Shown here: piece by piece, positions 25,556 to 33,768 of the stretch | How the letters are laid out: every line of letters starts with the position of its first letter | Numbering within the stretch: the first letter of the stretch is position 1 | From: Mycobacterium sp. EPa45 | GTDB lineage: Bacteria; Actinomycetota; Actinomycetes; Mycobacteriales; Mycobacteriaceae | DNA: 64,000 nt | Direction of reading: 5' to 3' | NCBI RefSeq assembly: GCF_001021385.1 | Contig: NZ_CP011773.1 | Span: 3,410,001-3,474,000 of the forward strand | Made by a program: the position numbers and the translations under genes | The notes under the pieces: generated by a model | Told to the model about the DNA's origin: nothing | What the model saw: only the letters and a program-made list of their open reading frames with translations | Databases searched by the model: none

Positions 25556-26299
25556 CTAGGGCATCGCCCGGTGTGGGACGTCGGTGATCAGGCCGCCGTC
25601 GACGACGTACTCCGAGCCGGTGGAGAACGACGACTCGTCGCTGGCCAGGAACACGATGAAGGTGGCAACCTCCTCGGGCCGACCCGGACGGCCCAGCGGG
25701 GCACTGACCATGTCCTCGGGCAGGTGCTTGGTCATCGGTGTGCGAATGAAGCCCGGGTGCACCGAGTTGACCCGGATGTTGTCCGAGGCCAGTTCCAGCG
25801 CAGCCGATTTCGTCAGGCCGCGCAGGCCCCACTTGGACGCCACGTAGCTGTGCACCCATGAGGCGCCGCGCATGCCCTCGATGGAGGACACGTTGATGAT
25901 CGACCCGCCGCCGGCGGCCTTCATCGGCTCCAGCACCGCTTTGATACCGAGCAGCGCGCCGGTCAGGTTGACGTCGAGAACCTTCTTCCAGCGCTCCACG
26001 TCGAGCGATTTCAGCGGCGCGACCTGGACGATGCCGGCGTTGTTGACCAGCACGTTGACCTTGCCGAACTCGGTGACGGCGGTCTCGACGGCAGCCGCCC
26101 ACTGGTCGGCGTCGCTGACGTCGAGGTGCACATAGCGCGCGGCGTCGCCCAACTCGTCGGCGAGCTCCTTGCCCTTGTCATCGAGGATGTCCCCGATGAG
26201 GACCTTGGCGCCCTCGGCGACCAGCATCCGCGCGTCAGCGGCACCCATCCCCTGTGCGCCACCGGTGATGATGGCTACCTTGTCGTCTACGCGTCCCAT
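25556..26299 (-). CDS. SDR oxidoreductase, 3-alpha/20-beta-hydroxysteroid dehydrogenase-like (FabG3-like)
   Basis: This 247-residue classical SDR has the NAD-binding TGGAQGMGAADA, NNAG, and the catalytic Tyr-Lys in YVASK. It closely resembles the mycobacterial FabG3/3-alpha,20-beta-hydroxysteroid dehydrogenase pattern (AARYVHLDV, NVSSIEGMRG, SSFSTGSEYVVDGG). The likely reaction is NAD(H)-dependent oxidation or reduction of a steroid or similar hydroxyl. A KstR box lies 35 bp upstream, over the probable -35 region of a TAGCCT promoter 8 nt before ATG 26299. Steroid-regulated expression is therefore likely. Confidence 0.82.
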   Translation of the reverse strand: MGRVDDKVAIITGGAQGMGAADARMLVAEGAKVLIGDILDDKGKELADELGDAARYVHLDVSDADQWAAAVETAVTEFGKVNVLVNNAGIVQVAPLKSLDVERWKKVLDVNLTGALLGIKAVLEPMKAAGGGSIINVSSIEGMRGASWVHSYVASKWGLRGLTKSAALELASDNIRVNSVHPGFIRTPMTKHLPEDMVSAPLGRPGRPEEVATFIVFLASDESSFSTGSEYVVDGGLITDVPHRAMP

Positions 26300-26333
26300 G
26301 AGCCGACAGGCTACCGCAGCGAATTTCTCGAAG

Positions 26334-26347
26334 TAGAACTTGTTCCA
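26334..26347. promoter_or_regulatory. KstR operator between divergent SDR and amine-dehydrogenase-like genes
   Basis: TAGAACTTGTTCCA matches the published KstR consensus TnnAACnnGTTnnA at every fixed position. It lies centrally in the 106-bp divergent intergenic region, where it would cover the -35 areas of both promoters. KstR represses cholesterol-catabolism genes until a steroid-CoA ligand binds. Confidence 0.75.
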
Positions 26348-26405
26348 GTTTCGCGCTGGAGTGCGCATACTGATCCCACCGCAGACCCGAGCATGAGGAG
26401 AAGTC

Positions 26406-27482
26406 ATGGCCATCCGCGTTGCCCATATCGGCACCGGAAACGTCGGACGCATAGCGCTATCCGAGTTGATCGAGAACCCGGGATTCGAGCTGACCGGATT
26501 GTGCGTGTCGGCCGACGAGAAGGTGGGCAAGGACGCGGGCGAGCTGGCCGGCCTGGATATCAAGACCGGAATCCTGGCCACGAAGGACCTCGACGCGGTC
26601 CTGGCCGGAGAGCCCGAGTGCGCCGTCTACTGCGCGATGGGTGACAACCGCATGCCGCAGGCGATGGAGGATGTCCGCAAGATCCTGGCGGCCGGTATCA
26701 ACGTCGTCGGCTCCGCCCCGGTGGTGCTGCAGTTCCCCTGGCATGTGATGCCGGACAAGTACATCGAGCCGTTGGAATCCGCTGGCCGCCTTGGCAATTC
26801 GAGCATATACATCAACGGCGTCGACCCCGGCTTCGTCACCGACCTGATTCCGTTGGCGTTCGCCAGCACCTGTCAGAGCATCGAGGCTGTGCGCTGTATG
26901 GAGATCGCCGACTACGCCACCTACGACGGCGCGATCGTGATGTTCGACGTCATGGGGTTCGGCAAGCCGCTCGACGAGGTCCCGATGCTGTTCCAGCCCG
27001 GTGTGCTCGGCATCGCCTGGGGCTGCGGCATCCGCCAGCTCGCGGCCGGGCTGAACATCTCTCTGGACTCGATCACCGAAAGCTACGAACGTGAGCCTGC
27101 CCCAGAGTCTTTCGACGTCGCCGCCGGCCACATCCCGAAGGGCGGCGTGGCCGCGGTGCGATTCGAGATCAAGGGCATGGTCGGCGACCACGCGGCGATC
27201 GTCGTCGAGCACGTGACCCGGCTCCGGGAAGACCTGCGGCCGGACTGGGCGCAGCCGGCCCAGCCCGGCGGCTCCTACCGCGTGGAGATCACCGGTGAGC
27301 CGTCCTACCGCGTCGACATCTGCCCGACGAGCAAGAAGGGCGACCACAACTACGCCGCGATTGCGGCCGGCGCCGGCCGCATCGTCAACGCCATTCCCGC
27401 GGTGGTCGCCGCCCCGCCGGGCATCCGCACCACCCTGAACCTGCCGCTGGTCTCCGAGGTGGAGCTCTTCGCCAAGCCCTGA
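26406..27482 (+). CDS. NAD(P)-dependent amine dehydrogenase-like / dihydrodipicolinate reductase-like protein
   Basis: The 358-residue Rossmann protein starts with VAHIGTGNVGRIALSEL and belongs to the large NAD(P)H-dependent amine dehydrogenase/DapB-like family, which includes 2,4-diaminopentanoate dehydrogenase. The C-terminal domain carries conserved NYAAIAAGAGRIVNAIPAVV. Mycobacteria hold many paralogues, commonly in lipid or steroid regulons. The KstR box 59 bp upstream places it there; the real substrate is unknown. GAGGAGAAG precedes ATG 26406. Confidence 0.78.
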   Translation: MAIRVAHIGTGNVGRIALSELIENPGFELTGLCVSADEKVGKDAGELAGLDIKTGILATKDLDAVLAGEPECAVYCAMGDNRMPQAMEDVRKILAAGINVVGSAPVVLQFPWHVMPDKYIEPLESAGRLGNSSIYINGVDPGFVTDLIPLAFASTCQSIEAVRCMEIADYATYDGAIVMFDVMGFGKPLDEVPMLFQPGVLGIAWGCGIRQLAAGLNISLDSITESYEREPAPESFDVAAGHIPKGGVAAVRFEIKGMVGDHAAIVVEHVTRLREDLRPDWAQPAQPGGSYRVEITGEPSYRVDICPTSKKGDHNYAAIAAGAGRIVNAIPAVVAAPPGIRTTLNLPLVSEVELFAKP

Positions 27483-27557
27483 CGCCGCGTTTGACCGAAT
27501 CAACGCCGGGGTATTTACCGCGCACCGATTTCGACGGATGCGTAAGGAGACACGGAC

Positions 27558-27905
27558 ATGGCGGCTAAGCGCTTGATCCTTCTGGTGGGCGCGGTGCTCC
27601 TGGTGGCCGGAGTGATCGCACTCTTGGTGCCGGTGTCGACCTCGGACGGCAACGGCGGCAGCATCGGCTGCGGTAACGCGATCTCGGAAGACCTGTCGGC
27701 AGCGCGCGAAGCCAACAACAAGAACGTCATCGCCAATGTGCCGATCCTCAACCAGATCGTCCAGCACCCCGATTTCGTGGCGCAGTGCCAGTCGTCGGTC
27801 TCGTCGCGGCGGGCATGGTCGATCCCACTCGCCGTGATCGGCGTGCTGGTGGCCGGCGGGTCGCTGGTGGTCGGCAACCGGCGCGGAGTCGGCTCGACGA
27901 CCTAG
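27558..27905 (+). CDS. Small two-helix membrane protein
   Basis: The 115-residue protein has a transmembrane helix at each end (residues about 5-26 and 86-105). Between them is a loop of about 55 residues with two cysteines (IGCGNA and AQCQSS), probably outside the membrane and disulfide-bonded. AAGGAG precedes ATG 27558. The family is unknown to me. The stop shares CTAG (27902-27905) with a convergent secreted-protein gene. It lies between two KstR-box genes but has no box of its own. Confidence 0.6.
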   Translation: MAAKRLILLVGAVLLVAGVIALLVPVSTSDGNGGSIGCGNAISEDLSAAREANNKNVIANVPILNQIVQHPDFVAQCQSSVSSRRAWSIPLAVIGVLVAGGSLVVGNRRGVGSTT

Positions 27906-28180
27906 GGGCGATAGCCCGGGACGATCAGGGTGCCCGGGTAATTCACGTAGTACGACAGGCAGATCGGGCTGTGCCGGCACGCGATGATCGCCCCGGCATC
28001 GGGCGCGCCGCCCATGACTTGGTTGCCACGCGGCGGCAGGTTGCAGTTCACCACGTACGGGTTGAGCGGGACGACGCCGTTGGTGCAGTCCGGTGAAGCG
28101 CTCGCCGGGGCGGCCGGCGCGAGCACCGAAGTCAGGGCGGTCGCGGCGATTCCGGCCGATGCCAGCCTGGACAAGATCAT
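27902..28180 (-). CDS. Small secreted protein with four cysteines
   Basis: This 92-residue precursor has a signal peptide (ASAGIAATALTSVLAPAAPA, cleavage near SAS) and a mature part of about 63 residues with four cysteines (PDCTNG, NCNLPPRG, IIACRHSPICLSYY). It is Pro- and Tyr-rich. Similar small exported proteins are common in mycobacteria, and no function is known to me. It converges with the membrane-protein gene through a shared CTAG stop. Confidence 0.6.
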   Translation of the reverse strand: MILSRLASAGIAATALTSVLAPAAPASASPDCTNGVVPLNPYVVNCNLPPRGNQVMGGAPDAGAIIACRHSPICLSYYVNYPGTLIVPGYRP

Positions 28181-28302
28181 GCCGCACCCCCGTGAAGAGC
28201 AGACGCGTCAACGGTACTCCAAGCACGGAGTTTGGCCGATAGTCATTCGTTCGCGCCCCGATGCCGGATACCTGCAACTGACACCGACGGTCCGTACTAA
28301 AC

Positions 28303-28316
28303 TAGAACACGTTCCA
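28303..28316. promoter_or_regulatory. KstR operator upstream of the flavin oxidoreductase
   Basis: TAGAACACGTTCCA is an exact TnnAACnnGTTnnA match, and the AACACGTT core itself is near-palindromic. It is 35 bp upstream of ATG 28352, within the promoter. Confidence 0.75.
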
Positions 28317-28351
28317 GTCTGCTTACGCCCCCCGCTTGAAGGAGCCGGTCC

Positions 28352-29485
28352 ATGCGCACTCCCCTTTGCGACGACCTCGATATCGAATATCCGATCTTCG
28401 CGTTCACCCACTGCCGCGACGTGGTCGTGGCGGTCAGCAAGGCCGGCGGCTTCGGCGTGCTCGGCGCGGTCGGATTCTCGCCCGAACAACTCGAGATCGA
28501 ACTCAAGTGGATCGACGAGAACATCGGCGACCACCACTACGGCGTCGACATCGTAATCCCCAACAAATACGAGGGCATGGACTCGGCGGACTTGTCCCCC
28601 GAGGTGCTGAAGAAGACGCTCAACGATCTGGTCCCGCAGGAGCACATCGATTTCGCGAAAAAGGTTCTCGCCGACCACGGTGTGCCGGTCGAGCACAGCG
28701 ACGACGATGCCCTGCAATTGCTGGGCTGGACCGAGGCGACCGCGACCCCGCAGGTTGAGGTCGCGCTCCAGCATCCGAAGTGCACGCTGATCGCCAACGC
28801 CCTCGGCACCCCGCCCGCCGAGATGATCAAGCACATCCACGACGAGGGCCGTAAGGTCGCCGCGCTCTGCGGTTCCCCGTCACAGGCGAAGAAGCACGCC
28901 GAAGCCGGCGTGGACATCATCATCGCCCAAGGCGGCGAGGCCGGCGGTCACTGCGGCGAGATCGGCTCGATCGTGCTGTGGCCACAGGTCGTCAAGGCGG
29001 TGGCGCCGGTGCCGGTGCTGGCGGCCGGCGGTATCGGCAGCGGCCAACAGATCGCCGCGGCGCTCGCGCTGGGTGCGCAGGGCGCATGGACGGGCTCGCA
29101 GTGGGTCATGGTCGAGGAGTCCGAGCACACCGACGTGCAACACGCCGCGTACGCGAAGGCCGAAAGCCGCGACACCGTGCGCAGCCGGTCGTTCACCGGC
29201 AAGCCCGCACGCATGCTGCGCAATGAGTGGACCGAGGCCTGGGAGAAGGAGGGCAATCCCAAGCCGCTCGGAATGCCGTTGCAGTACATGGTTTCCGGCA
29301 TGGCCGTCGCGGCCACGCACAAGTACCCCAACGAGAGTGTCGACGTCGCGTTCAATCCGATCGGACAGGTCGTCGGTCAGTTCACCAAGGTCGAGAAGAC
29401 CGCGACGGTGATCGAACGCTGGGTGCAGGAGTATCTCGAGGCCACCACCCGCCTCGACGAGCTCAACGAGGCGGCGTCGGTCTAA
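28352..29485 (+). CDS. Nitronate monooxygenase-family FMN oxidoreductase
   Basis: The 377-residue TIM-barrel flavoprotein of the nitronate monooxygenase/2-nitropropane dioxygenase family has GGFGVLGAVGFSPEQLE near the start, the FMN/substrate block AQGGEAGGHCGEIG around residue 190, and AAGGIGSGQQIAAALALGAQ. Family members also act as NADH:quinone reductases or as flavin reductases in steroid ring catabolism (IpdC). The KstR box suggests a steroid-related role, but the sequence is not IpdC itself. AAGGAG supports ATG 28352. A strong hairpin follows the stop. Confidence 0.8.
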   Translation: MRTPLCDDLDIEYPIFAFTHCRDVVVAVSKAGGFGVLGAVGFSPEQLEIELKWIDENIGDHHYGVDIVIPNKYEGMDSADLSPEVLKKTLNDLVPQEHIDFAKKVLADHGVPVEHSDDDALQLLGWTEATATPQVEVALQHPKCTLIANALGTPPAEMIKHIHDEGRKVAALCGSPSQAKKHAEAGVDIIIAQGGEAGGHCGEIGSIVLWPQVVKAVAPVPVLAAGGIGSGQQIAAALALGAQGAWTGSQWVMVEESEHTDVQHAAYAKAESRDTVRSRSFTGKPARMLRNEWTEAWEKEGNPKPLGMPLQYMVSGMAVAATHKYPNESVDVAFNPIGQVVGQFTKVEKTATVIERWVQEYLEATTRLDELNEAASV

Positions 29486-29499
29486 CACGCACTGAGAGT

Positions 29500-29541
29500 G
29501 CAATCAGGGCGAGGATCCCCAGGATCTCTCGCCCTGATTGC
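29500..29541. terminator. Strong bidirectional terminator hairpin
   Basis: GCAATCAGGGCGAG (29500-29513) pairs perfectly with CTCGCCCTGATTGC (29528-29541). The stem continues as GATCC/GGATC with one bulged T and a CCA loop. It lies between the convergent flavin oxidoreductase and secreted-protein genes. Confidence 0.85.
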
Positions 29542-29552
29542 GTTCTCGACGC

Positions 29553-29996
29553 CTAGCTGGCCGGGTAGAAGTCGTTCCCGTTGCCCCAGTCGCCGGAATG
29601 CATCGATCCCGGCTGCCAGCCCTGAGCGCCCAAGCAGAGCATGGGCAGCCCGTCGGGCGACTGGGCCGCGGCCTGCGATCCCGGGCACGGCGAGCCGACG
29701 GCCTGCACGCCGTAGATCTTGGGCGAGAGCACCCAGAAGCCAACGCCCTCCGGCGGACGGTCCATGCCGATCGGCGACTGCCCCGGAATCCAATGGCAGG
29801 CCAGCGGCTCCCCACCGGGTCCGCGGCCGAAGACGAACCGGTCCCAGCGATAGCAGGGCGCGTTCAGATAGGCCTCGTAGCTCATGCCCGGCGGATCGCC
29901 CGGGAACGGGCCGTGGGGTTCGTCGGCTGCGGCAGCTGGTGCCACAGCCAGCGCCGTGCCGGCAACGGCCGCTGCGATGACGAATTCGCGGAGCAT
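29553..29996 (-). CDS. Secreted protein of unknown function
   Basis: The 147-residue precursor has a signal peptide (FVIAAAVAGTALAVAPAAAA, cleavage near ADE). The mature domain is rich in Gly, Pro and Trp with four cysteines (APCYRW, LACHWI, SPCPGS, MLCLGA), indicating two disulfides. It has no catalytic motif I recognise. The layout matches exported mycobacterial proteins of unknown role. It is transcribed toward the shared terminator at 29500-29541. Confidence 0.65.
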   Translation of the reverse strand: MLREFVIAAAVAGTALAVAPAAAADEPHGPFPGDPPGMSYEAYLNAPCYRWDRFVFGRGPGGEPLACHWIPGQSPIGMDRPPEGVGFWVLSPKIYGVQAVGSPCPGSQAAAQSPDGLPMLCLGAQGWQPGSMHSGDWGNGNDFYPAS

Positions 29997-30461
29997 CTAT
30001 CCACCCTCTAGGTCTCAACCCGCGGGCCCCTTGCCCCCGGCAACCCTCGGGCTTGAGCCTAACCGCTGTTGCGGGTGTGTCTGCGGTGAACTCCGAAAGG
30101 CGCCGCGGTAATCGTCGGAGGCGATGGCCCGGTAGTTTTGCCATCGCTGACAGCTTGGGGCGCATCGAAGCTTGCTAAGCTGCGCGGCGATTACGTCGTC
30201 GGGGGTGGAGATGGCGACGGGAGGAGTGGTGGGTTCAGCGCGCGGCCCGGTATCGGTTGCTGCGACCGATCAGAGTGCGACCGGTCAGAGCGGGTGTTCG
30301 GGCCTAACATGGTGTCGACTGCCCGATCCCCGGTCGGCGGTCACCGGCTGCGGATTCCGATTCGGCGACACCTGTTGGAACCATCCGCGACAATCGCGGA
30401 GTAACTGCCGTTACGGTTCGTGCATCGGAACCACCACCGAGATACTCGAGGAGTTGCGCTG
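29997..30461. other. 465-bp region with no clearly supported gene
   Basis: This is a divergent intergenic region. It holds an 8-bp inverted repeat GCGATGGC/GCCATCGC (30121-30128 and 30140-30147) and the dyad GGTTC/GAACC (30415-30432). An 83-codon open frame (ATG 30211, stop 30460-30462) has a stop overlapping the STAS gene ATG in TGATG. The frame has GGTGGAG close upstream but an unusual Cys/Ser/Arg composition, so I list it as a weak candidate only. Confidence 0.3.
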
Positions 30462-30773
30462 ATGGCAGAGGCCCAGTTCCGGGTCGCGGTGGGCTCCGAT
30501 GTGGAGTCGCCGCATGTGGTTGCCGCCGGCGAGATCGATCTGGCCAATGTCAGCCAGTTTCAGGACGTCATGGCCAAGGCCGCCGCTGGATCTGCCAGGC
30601 TGACCGTTGACCTGTCCCAGGTCAGCTATTGCGACAGCGCGGCGGTGCGCGCTCTGTTCGCCATCGCCGCGACAACCGCGCTCACGATGATCGTGGCGGC
30701 CCAGGGACCGATAAAAACCCTGCTCGGTATCTCCGGTCTGGACCGGGTGGCCACCGTCGTCACCCAGGAGTGA
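30462..30773 (+). CDS. STAS-domain anti-sigma-factor antagonist
   Basis: The 103-residue single STAS domain of the SpoIIAA/RsbV type has VVAAGEIDLANVSQFQ, then LTVDLSQVSYCDSAAVRAL, where Ser59 aligns with the phosphorylated serine. The C-terminal helix is complete. Such proteins bind and inhibit anti-sigma kinases, freeing an alternative sigma factor; no kinase is adjacent here. GAGGAG lies about 10 nt before ATG 30462. It is followed after 10 bp by a GAF-ANTAR gene, so the pair probably forms a signalling operon. Confidence 0.82.
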   Translation: MAEAQFRVAVGSDVESPHVVAAGEIDLANVSQFQDVMAKAAAGSARLTVDLSQVSYCDSAAVRALFAIAATTALTMIVAAQGPIKTLLGISGLDRVATVVTQE

Positions 30774-30783
30774 GTCGCACACC

Positions 30784-31599
30784 ATGCCCGTCCCCGAGTT
30801 CCACCCGCGCGAGGATTCCCAGCAGGGCGAGCTGTTCGACCGGATCCTCGAACGTGTCCATCTCGACCTTCCCGACGCTGTCGGACTGGCGATCACCCTG
30901 CATGAACGGCGCCTCGACGAAGAAGAGGTGACGGTGCTGGCCGCCCGCGGCTACGGCGGCGAGATCGTCGAAGCCCAGTTGGCCGGCCTCGGCGGTCCGG
31001 TCATCGACGCCTTCACCTACCAGATGCCGGTCCTGACGCTGGATCTGTGGGCCGATGAACGCTGGCCTGAGCTGAGCCTGCAGGCCATAGAGAGCCGGGT
31101 GCCCGAACACAGCGCCGCGTGGCGCGAGGTCCGCGGCGTGGTCGCGGTGCCCGGGGTGTGGAAGGCCGACAGCATGGTCGTGCTGTCCTGCGCACTGGAC
31201 CGGCCGTCGACTGCAACGACGGTCACCACCCTCATCGGCTATGAGCAGCTGGTCTCGGCGGCCATGGTGTCAGCCGGAGCGGAGGACGAGACCGCGACTG
31301 CCGACATGCTGGCCGTGTTGCAGTCGCGCGGCGCCATCGAGCAGGCCAAAGGCGCGATCATGGGACGGCTGATGTGCGATGCCGACACCGCGTGGGCGAC
31401 GCTGCGCCGCGCCAGCCACGAATCCAACGTGAAGCTGCGATCACTGGCAGTGGCGTTGGTCGAACACATCAGCGGCGCCCCGGCCGAACAACCCGCGGCG
31501 GGCTCGCCCATCGTGCCGAACGAGCAGGCCCGGCAGGCCGCCGGTCTGTTGTGGGCGGTGCTCACCCACGAGTCGACGCCGGCCGAACCGGCCGGCTGA
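30784..31599 (+). CDS. GAF and ANTAR domain regulator (RNA-binding antiterminator type)
   Basis: In this 271-residue protein, residues about 15-170 resemble a GAF-type sensor (LDLPDAVGLAITLHER, VPGVWKADSMVVLSCAL). Residues about 175-230 form an ANTAR domain with the diagnostic AIEQAKGAIMGRL and a helical continuation. ANTAR proteins bind paired hexaloop RNA hairpins and prevent termination. Its neighbour is a STAS protein. A GC-rich 8-bp hairpin (31578-31596) overlaps the last codons. The 3' 159 bp overlap the open frame of the convergent gene. Confidence 0.82.
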   Translation: MPVPEFHPREDSQQGELFDRILERVHLDLPDAVGLAITLHERRLDEEEVTVLAARGYGGEIVEAQLAGLGGPVIDAFTYQMPVLTLDLWADERWPELSLQAIESRVPEHSAAWREVRGVVAVPGVWKADSMVVLSCALDRPSTATTVTTLIGYEQLVSAAMVSAGAEDETATADMLAVLQSRGAIEQAKGAIMGRLMCDADTAWATLRRASHESNVKLRSLAVALVEHISGAPAEQPAAGSPIVPNEQARQAAGLLWAVLTHESTPAEPAG

Positions 31600-32208
31600 C
31601 GCGCCCACGTCGATGGTCGTCGTGACGGCGACGATCTGAGGGGCCGGTGGCGCCGACGAAAACCCGAAACCGACTGCAGGCAGCAATGGAGCCACCGCAC
31701 CGAGGTCATGCCCGCCGAAGTTGCCGCTGACCGAAACGATGCGGCGGGAACGCCGGACGCCGTAGTACTCCCGCCGTCCCTGTCCGGCGCTACCGGCGGT
31801 GTGGACGCCCGGCACGATCCGTGACGCGACGGGGTCGATCGCACTGAGCCACCACGGCGCAACGGCCAGTCGGGCAGGCACCAGACGCAACAGCCGGTTC
31901 AAGGGTGCGGGTCCGCCGATACCGACAGCGACGGAAAGCTCACCGGCAGTAACCTCGAGCCGGTCCTCGGACATCTCGGCCGTCACCGTGTCGACCTCGA
32001 CGCGGTCGAACTGATAGGTGTCCGAGACGAAGTCCGCGACCTCGGCGCCGGGTGCCAGCAGGATGCGCTCGTCAGCCGCGGTCTGCACCATGACGTCGGT
32101 GAACGCGCCGAACGGTGATCGCGTCCAGTGTCCGATGACCAGGCGCACACCGGAGCTGGTCCCGAACCCCGCGATGTATCCGCTGAAAACCAAACGCTGT
32201 CCGCCCAT
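31441..32208 (-). CDS. Conserved beta-rich protein of unknown function
   Basis: The 255-codon frame has a well-formed first two thirds (GYIAGFGTSSGVRLVIGHW, VDTVTAEMSEDRLEV, YGVRRSRRIVSVSGNFGGHD) that look like a beta-rich soluble protein. It may bind small molecules, but I cannot name the family. Residues after about 205 are Arg/Gly-rich and lie antisense to the GAF-ANTAR gene, so the natural stop may have been lost or the tail may be unselected. ATG 32208 is the start. The functional part is probably 31600-32208. Confidence 0.55.
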   Translation of the reverse strand: MGGQRLVFSGYIAGFGTSSGVRLVIGHWTRSPFGAFTDVMVQTAADERILLAPGAEVADFVSDTYQFDRVEVDTVTAEMSEDRLEVTAGELSVAVGIGGPAPLNRLLRLVPARLAVAPWWLSAIDPVASRIVPGVHTAGSAGQGRREYYGVRRSRRIVSVSGNFGGHDLGAVAPLLPAVGFGFSSAPPAPQIVAVTTTIDVGASAGRFGRRRLVGEHRPQQTGGLPGLLVRHDGRARRGLFGRGAADVFDQRHCQ

Positions 32209-32305
32209 GGGCTCGAGCGTAGTGACGAACCTCTGCCGACGATTGATCGCCGAAACGCCGCTGCACCAGCGCCGAAATTGCCGCGCGAGGTGGTTCGCTT
32301 AGGCC

Positions 32306-32965
32306 ATGTCAGCTCAATTAGTGCCGTGGCTCGGGATCAGCGGGGTCGTCGCTGCGGTCGGTCTGGTGGTCGGGGCGGCCGTGACCTCCGGCTCCTCCGA
32401 CGCGCTGCCCGTCGCGCATGCCGCGCCCACGACCTTGTCATCGACGGCCGCCACGACAACCGCGACAACGTCGGCCTCGACCTCCACCAGCTCGACGACC
32501 TCCACGTCGAGCGCCGGCGCACCGGCGTCATTCAAAGCCGATTCGCGGGGCTACGTCGACACCGGCGCCCGGTGCGACGAAAACCAGACGCTGATGGCCT
32601 ACGGCCGCACCTCGAAGTCTCTGGTGGTCATCTGCGTGAAGGCCGACGGCGGCCTCGAATACCGCGGCGTGCGACTGTCCGACAACGCTCCCCTGCACCT
32701 GCCGATCACCCGTAGCTCCGACGGAACGCTGGTCGCCTCGAACGACGGTGTCACGTACGCGGTTTCGCCCACCCAGATCCTGGTGTCCTCGGGTGACGAC
32801 GTGATCTACAAGGACTCGTGGATCGAGTTCAAGGAAGCCAGCTTCTCGCCGCCCAGCACCTCGGGCAGCGCCAGCACCTCGGCGAGCGCGACAACGACGG
32901 TGAGTACGACCACGGTCACGGTGACGTCATCGGCGACCCCTACATCGACGAAGCCGGCCGGCTAG
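32306..32965 (+). CDS. Ser/Thr-rich exported protein
   Basis: The 219-residue protein has an N-terminal hydrophobic segment (LGISGVVAAVGLVVGAAV), acting as a signal or anchor. A Ser/Thr/Ala-rich linker, a compact beta domain (residues about 75-180, with CDENQTLMAYG and LVVICVKADGG) and a second Ser/Thr-rich tail follow. The low-complexity tails suggest wall spanning or glycosylation; O-mannosylation is plausible but inferred. No family is recognised. Its stop lies 3 bp from the convergent SDR gene. Confidence 0.65.
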   Translation: MSAQLVPWLGISGVVAAVGLVVGAAVTSGSSDALPVAHAAPTTLSSTAATTTATTSASTSTSSTTSTSSAGAPASFKADSRGYVDTGARCDENQTLMAYGRTSKSLVVICVKADGGLEYRGVRLSDNAPLHLPITRSSDGTLVASNDGVTYAVSPTQILVSSGDDVIYKDSWIEFKEASFSPPSTSGSASTSASATTTVSTTTVTVTSSATPTSTKPAG

Positions 32966-32968
32966 ACC

Positions 32969-33679
32969 CTAGGTGTTGCGGCCGCCGTTGACGCCGAGGA
33001 TCTGGCCGGTGATGTAGCCGGCTTCTTCGGAGATGAAGAAGGCGCAGGCAGCCGCGATGTCCTCGGGCTTGCCCATCCGCCGCACCGGGGTGGCGTCGAT
33101 CGTGGCCTGGATGTCACCCATGTTTCCGCGGGCTTCGGCCTTGCGCAGCATCGGGGTGTCGATGAAACCGGGTGGGACGGCGTTGACGGTGATACCGGCC
33201 GGGCCGTATTCCAGGGCAAGGCTTTTCGTGAGGCCGTTGACACCGGACTTGGCCGCGACGTAGGCGGACATGTAGGGCACCCCCGAATGGGTGCTCGACG
33301 ACGAAATGTTGACGATACGGCCCCAGCCGGCCTCGATCATGTCGGGCAGGACGGCCTGTGTGGTGTGGAAGACCCCGTGCAGGTTGATGTCGACGATGTT
33401 CTGCCACTGCTCGAAGCTGAGGTCGAGGAACCGGCGGAAGCTGTCCTTGCCTGCGGCGTTGACGAGGATCGTGACCGGACCCAGCGTGGCGCGGATTTCG
33501 GTGAGCGCTGCGTCGATCTGCGCGCGGTCGGTGACGTCGGCGACGTAGGAGAACTCCGCTTCCGACGGGGTCAGGTCGAGGATGGCCACGTTGTAGCCGT
33601 CCGCGCGCAGCCGATTGACGATCGCCGCACCGATCCCCGAGCCGCCACCGGTCACCACTGCCGTCTTCGAGGTGGACAC
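32969..33679 (-). CDS. SDR-family oxidoreductase
   Basis: The 236-residue classical short-chain dehydrogenase has TGGGSGIGAAI (cofactor), NAAG and catalytic YVAAK with the upstream serine in NISSSSTHSG. The C-terminal ITGQILGVNGGRNT resembles 3-oxoacyl reductases and BadH-type alicyclic dehydrogenases. The substrate is not determined. GTG 33679 has AAGGGGAA upstream. It lies 89 bp downstream of the TetR gene on the same strand and may share its regulation with the P450-ferredoxin genes opposite. Confidence 0.8.
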   Translation of the reverse strand: MSTSKTAVVTGGGSGIGAAIVNRLRADGYNVAILDLTPSEAEFSYVADVTDRAQIDAALTEIRATLGPVTILVNAAGKDSFRRFLDLSFEQWQNIVDINLHGVFHTTQAVLPDMIEAGWGRIVNISSSSTHSGVPYMSAYVAAKSGVNGLTKSLALEYGPAGITVNAVPPGFIDTPMLRKAEARGNMGDIQATIDATPVRRMGKPEDIAAACAFFISEEAGYITGQILGVNGGRNT

Positions 33680-33768
33680 AGGTTTCCCCTTTCCGGCGGT
33701 CGTACCGCCTGGTGAACACGGCGCCTGATTGCGCTCTTCACTTCGTTCATCGCAGATATGTTGCGAAT

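Noticed and set aside
26457-28277. 606-codon antisense frame across three plus-strand genes
   Set aside because: It spans gene boundaries, and composition shows it is a shadow of the amine-dehydrogenase-like gene and its neighbours.
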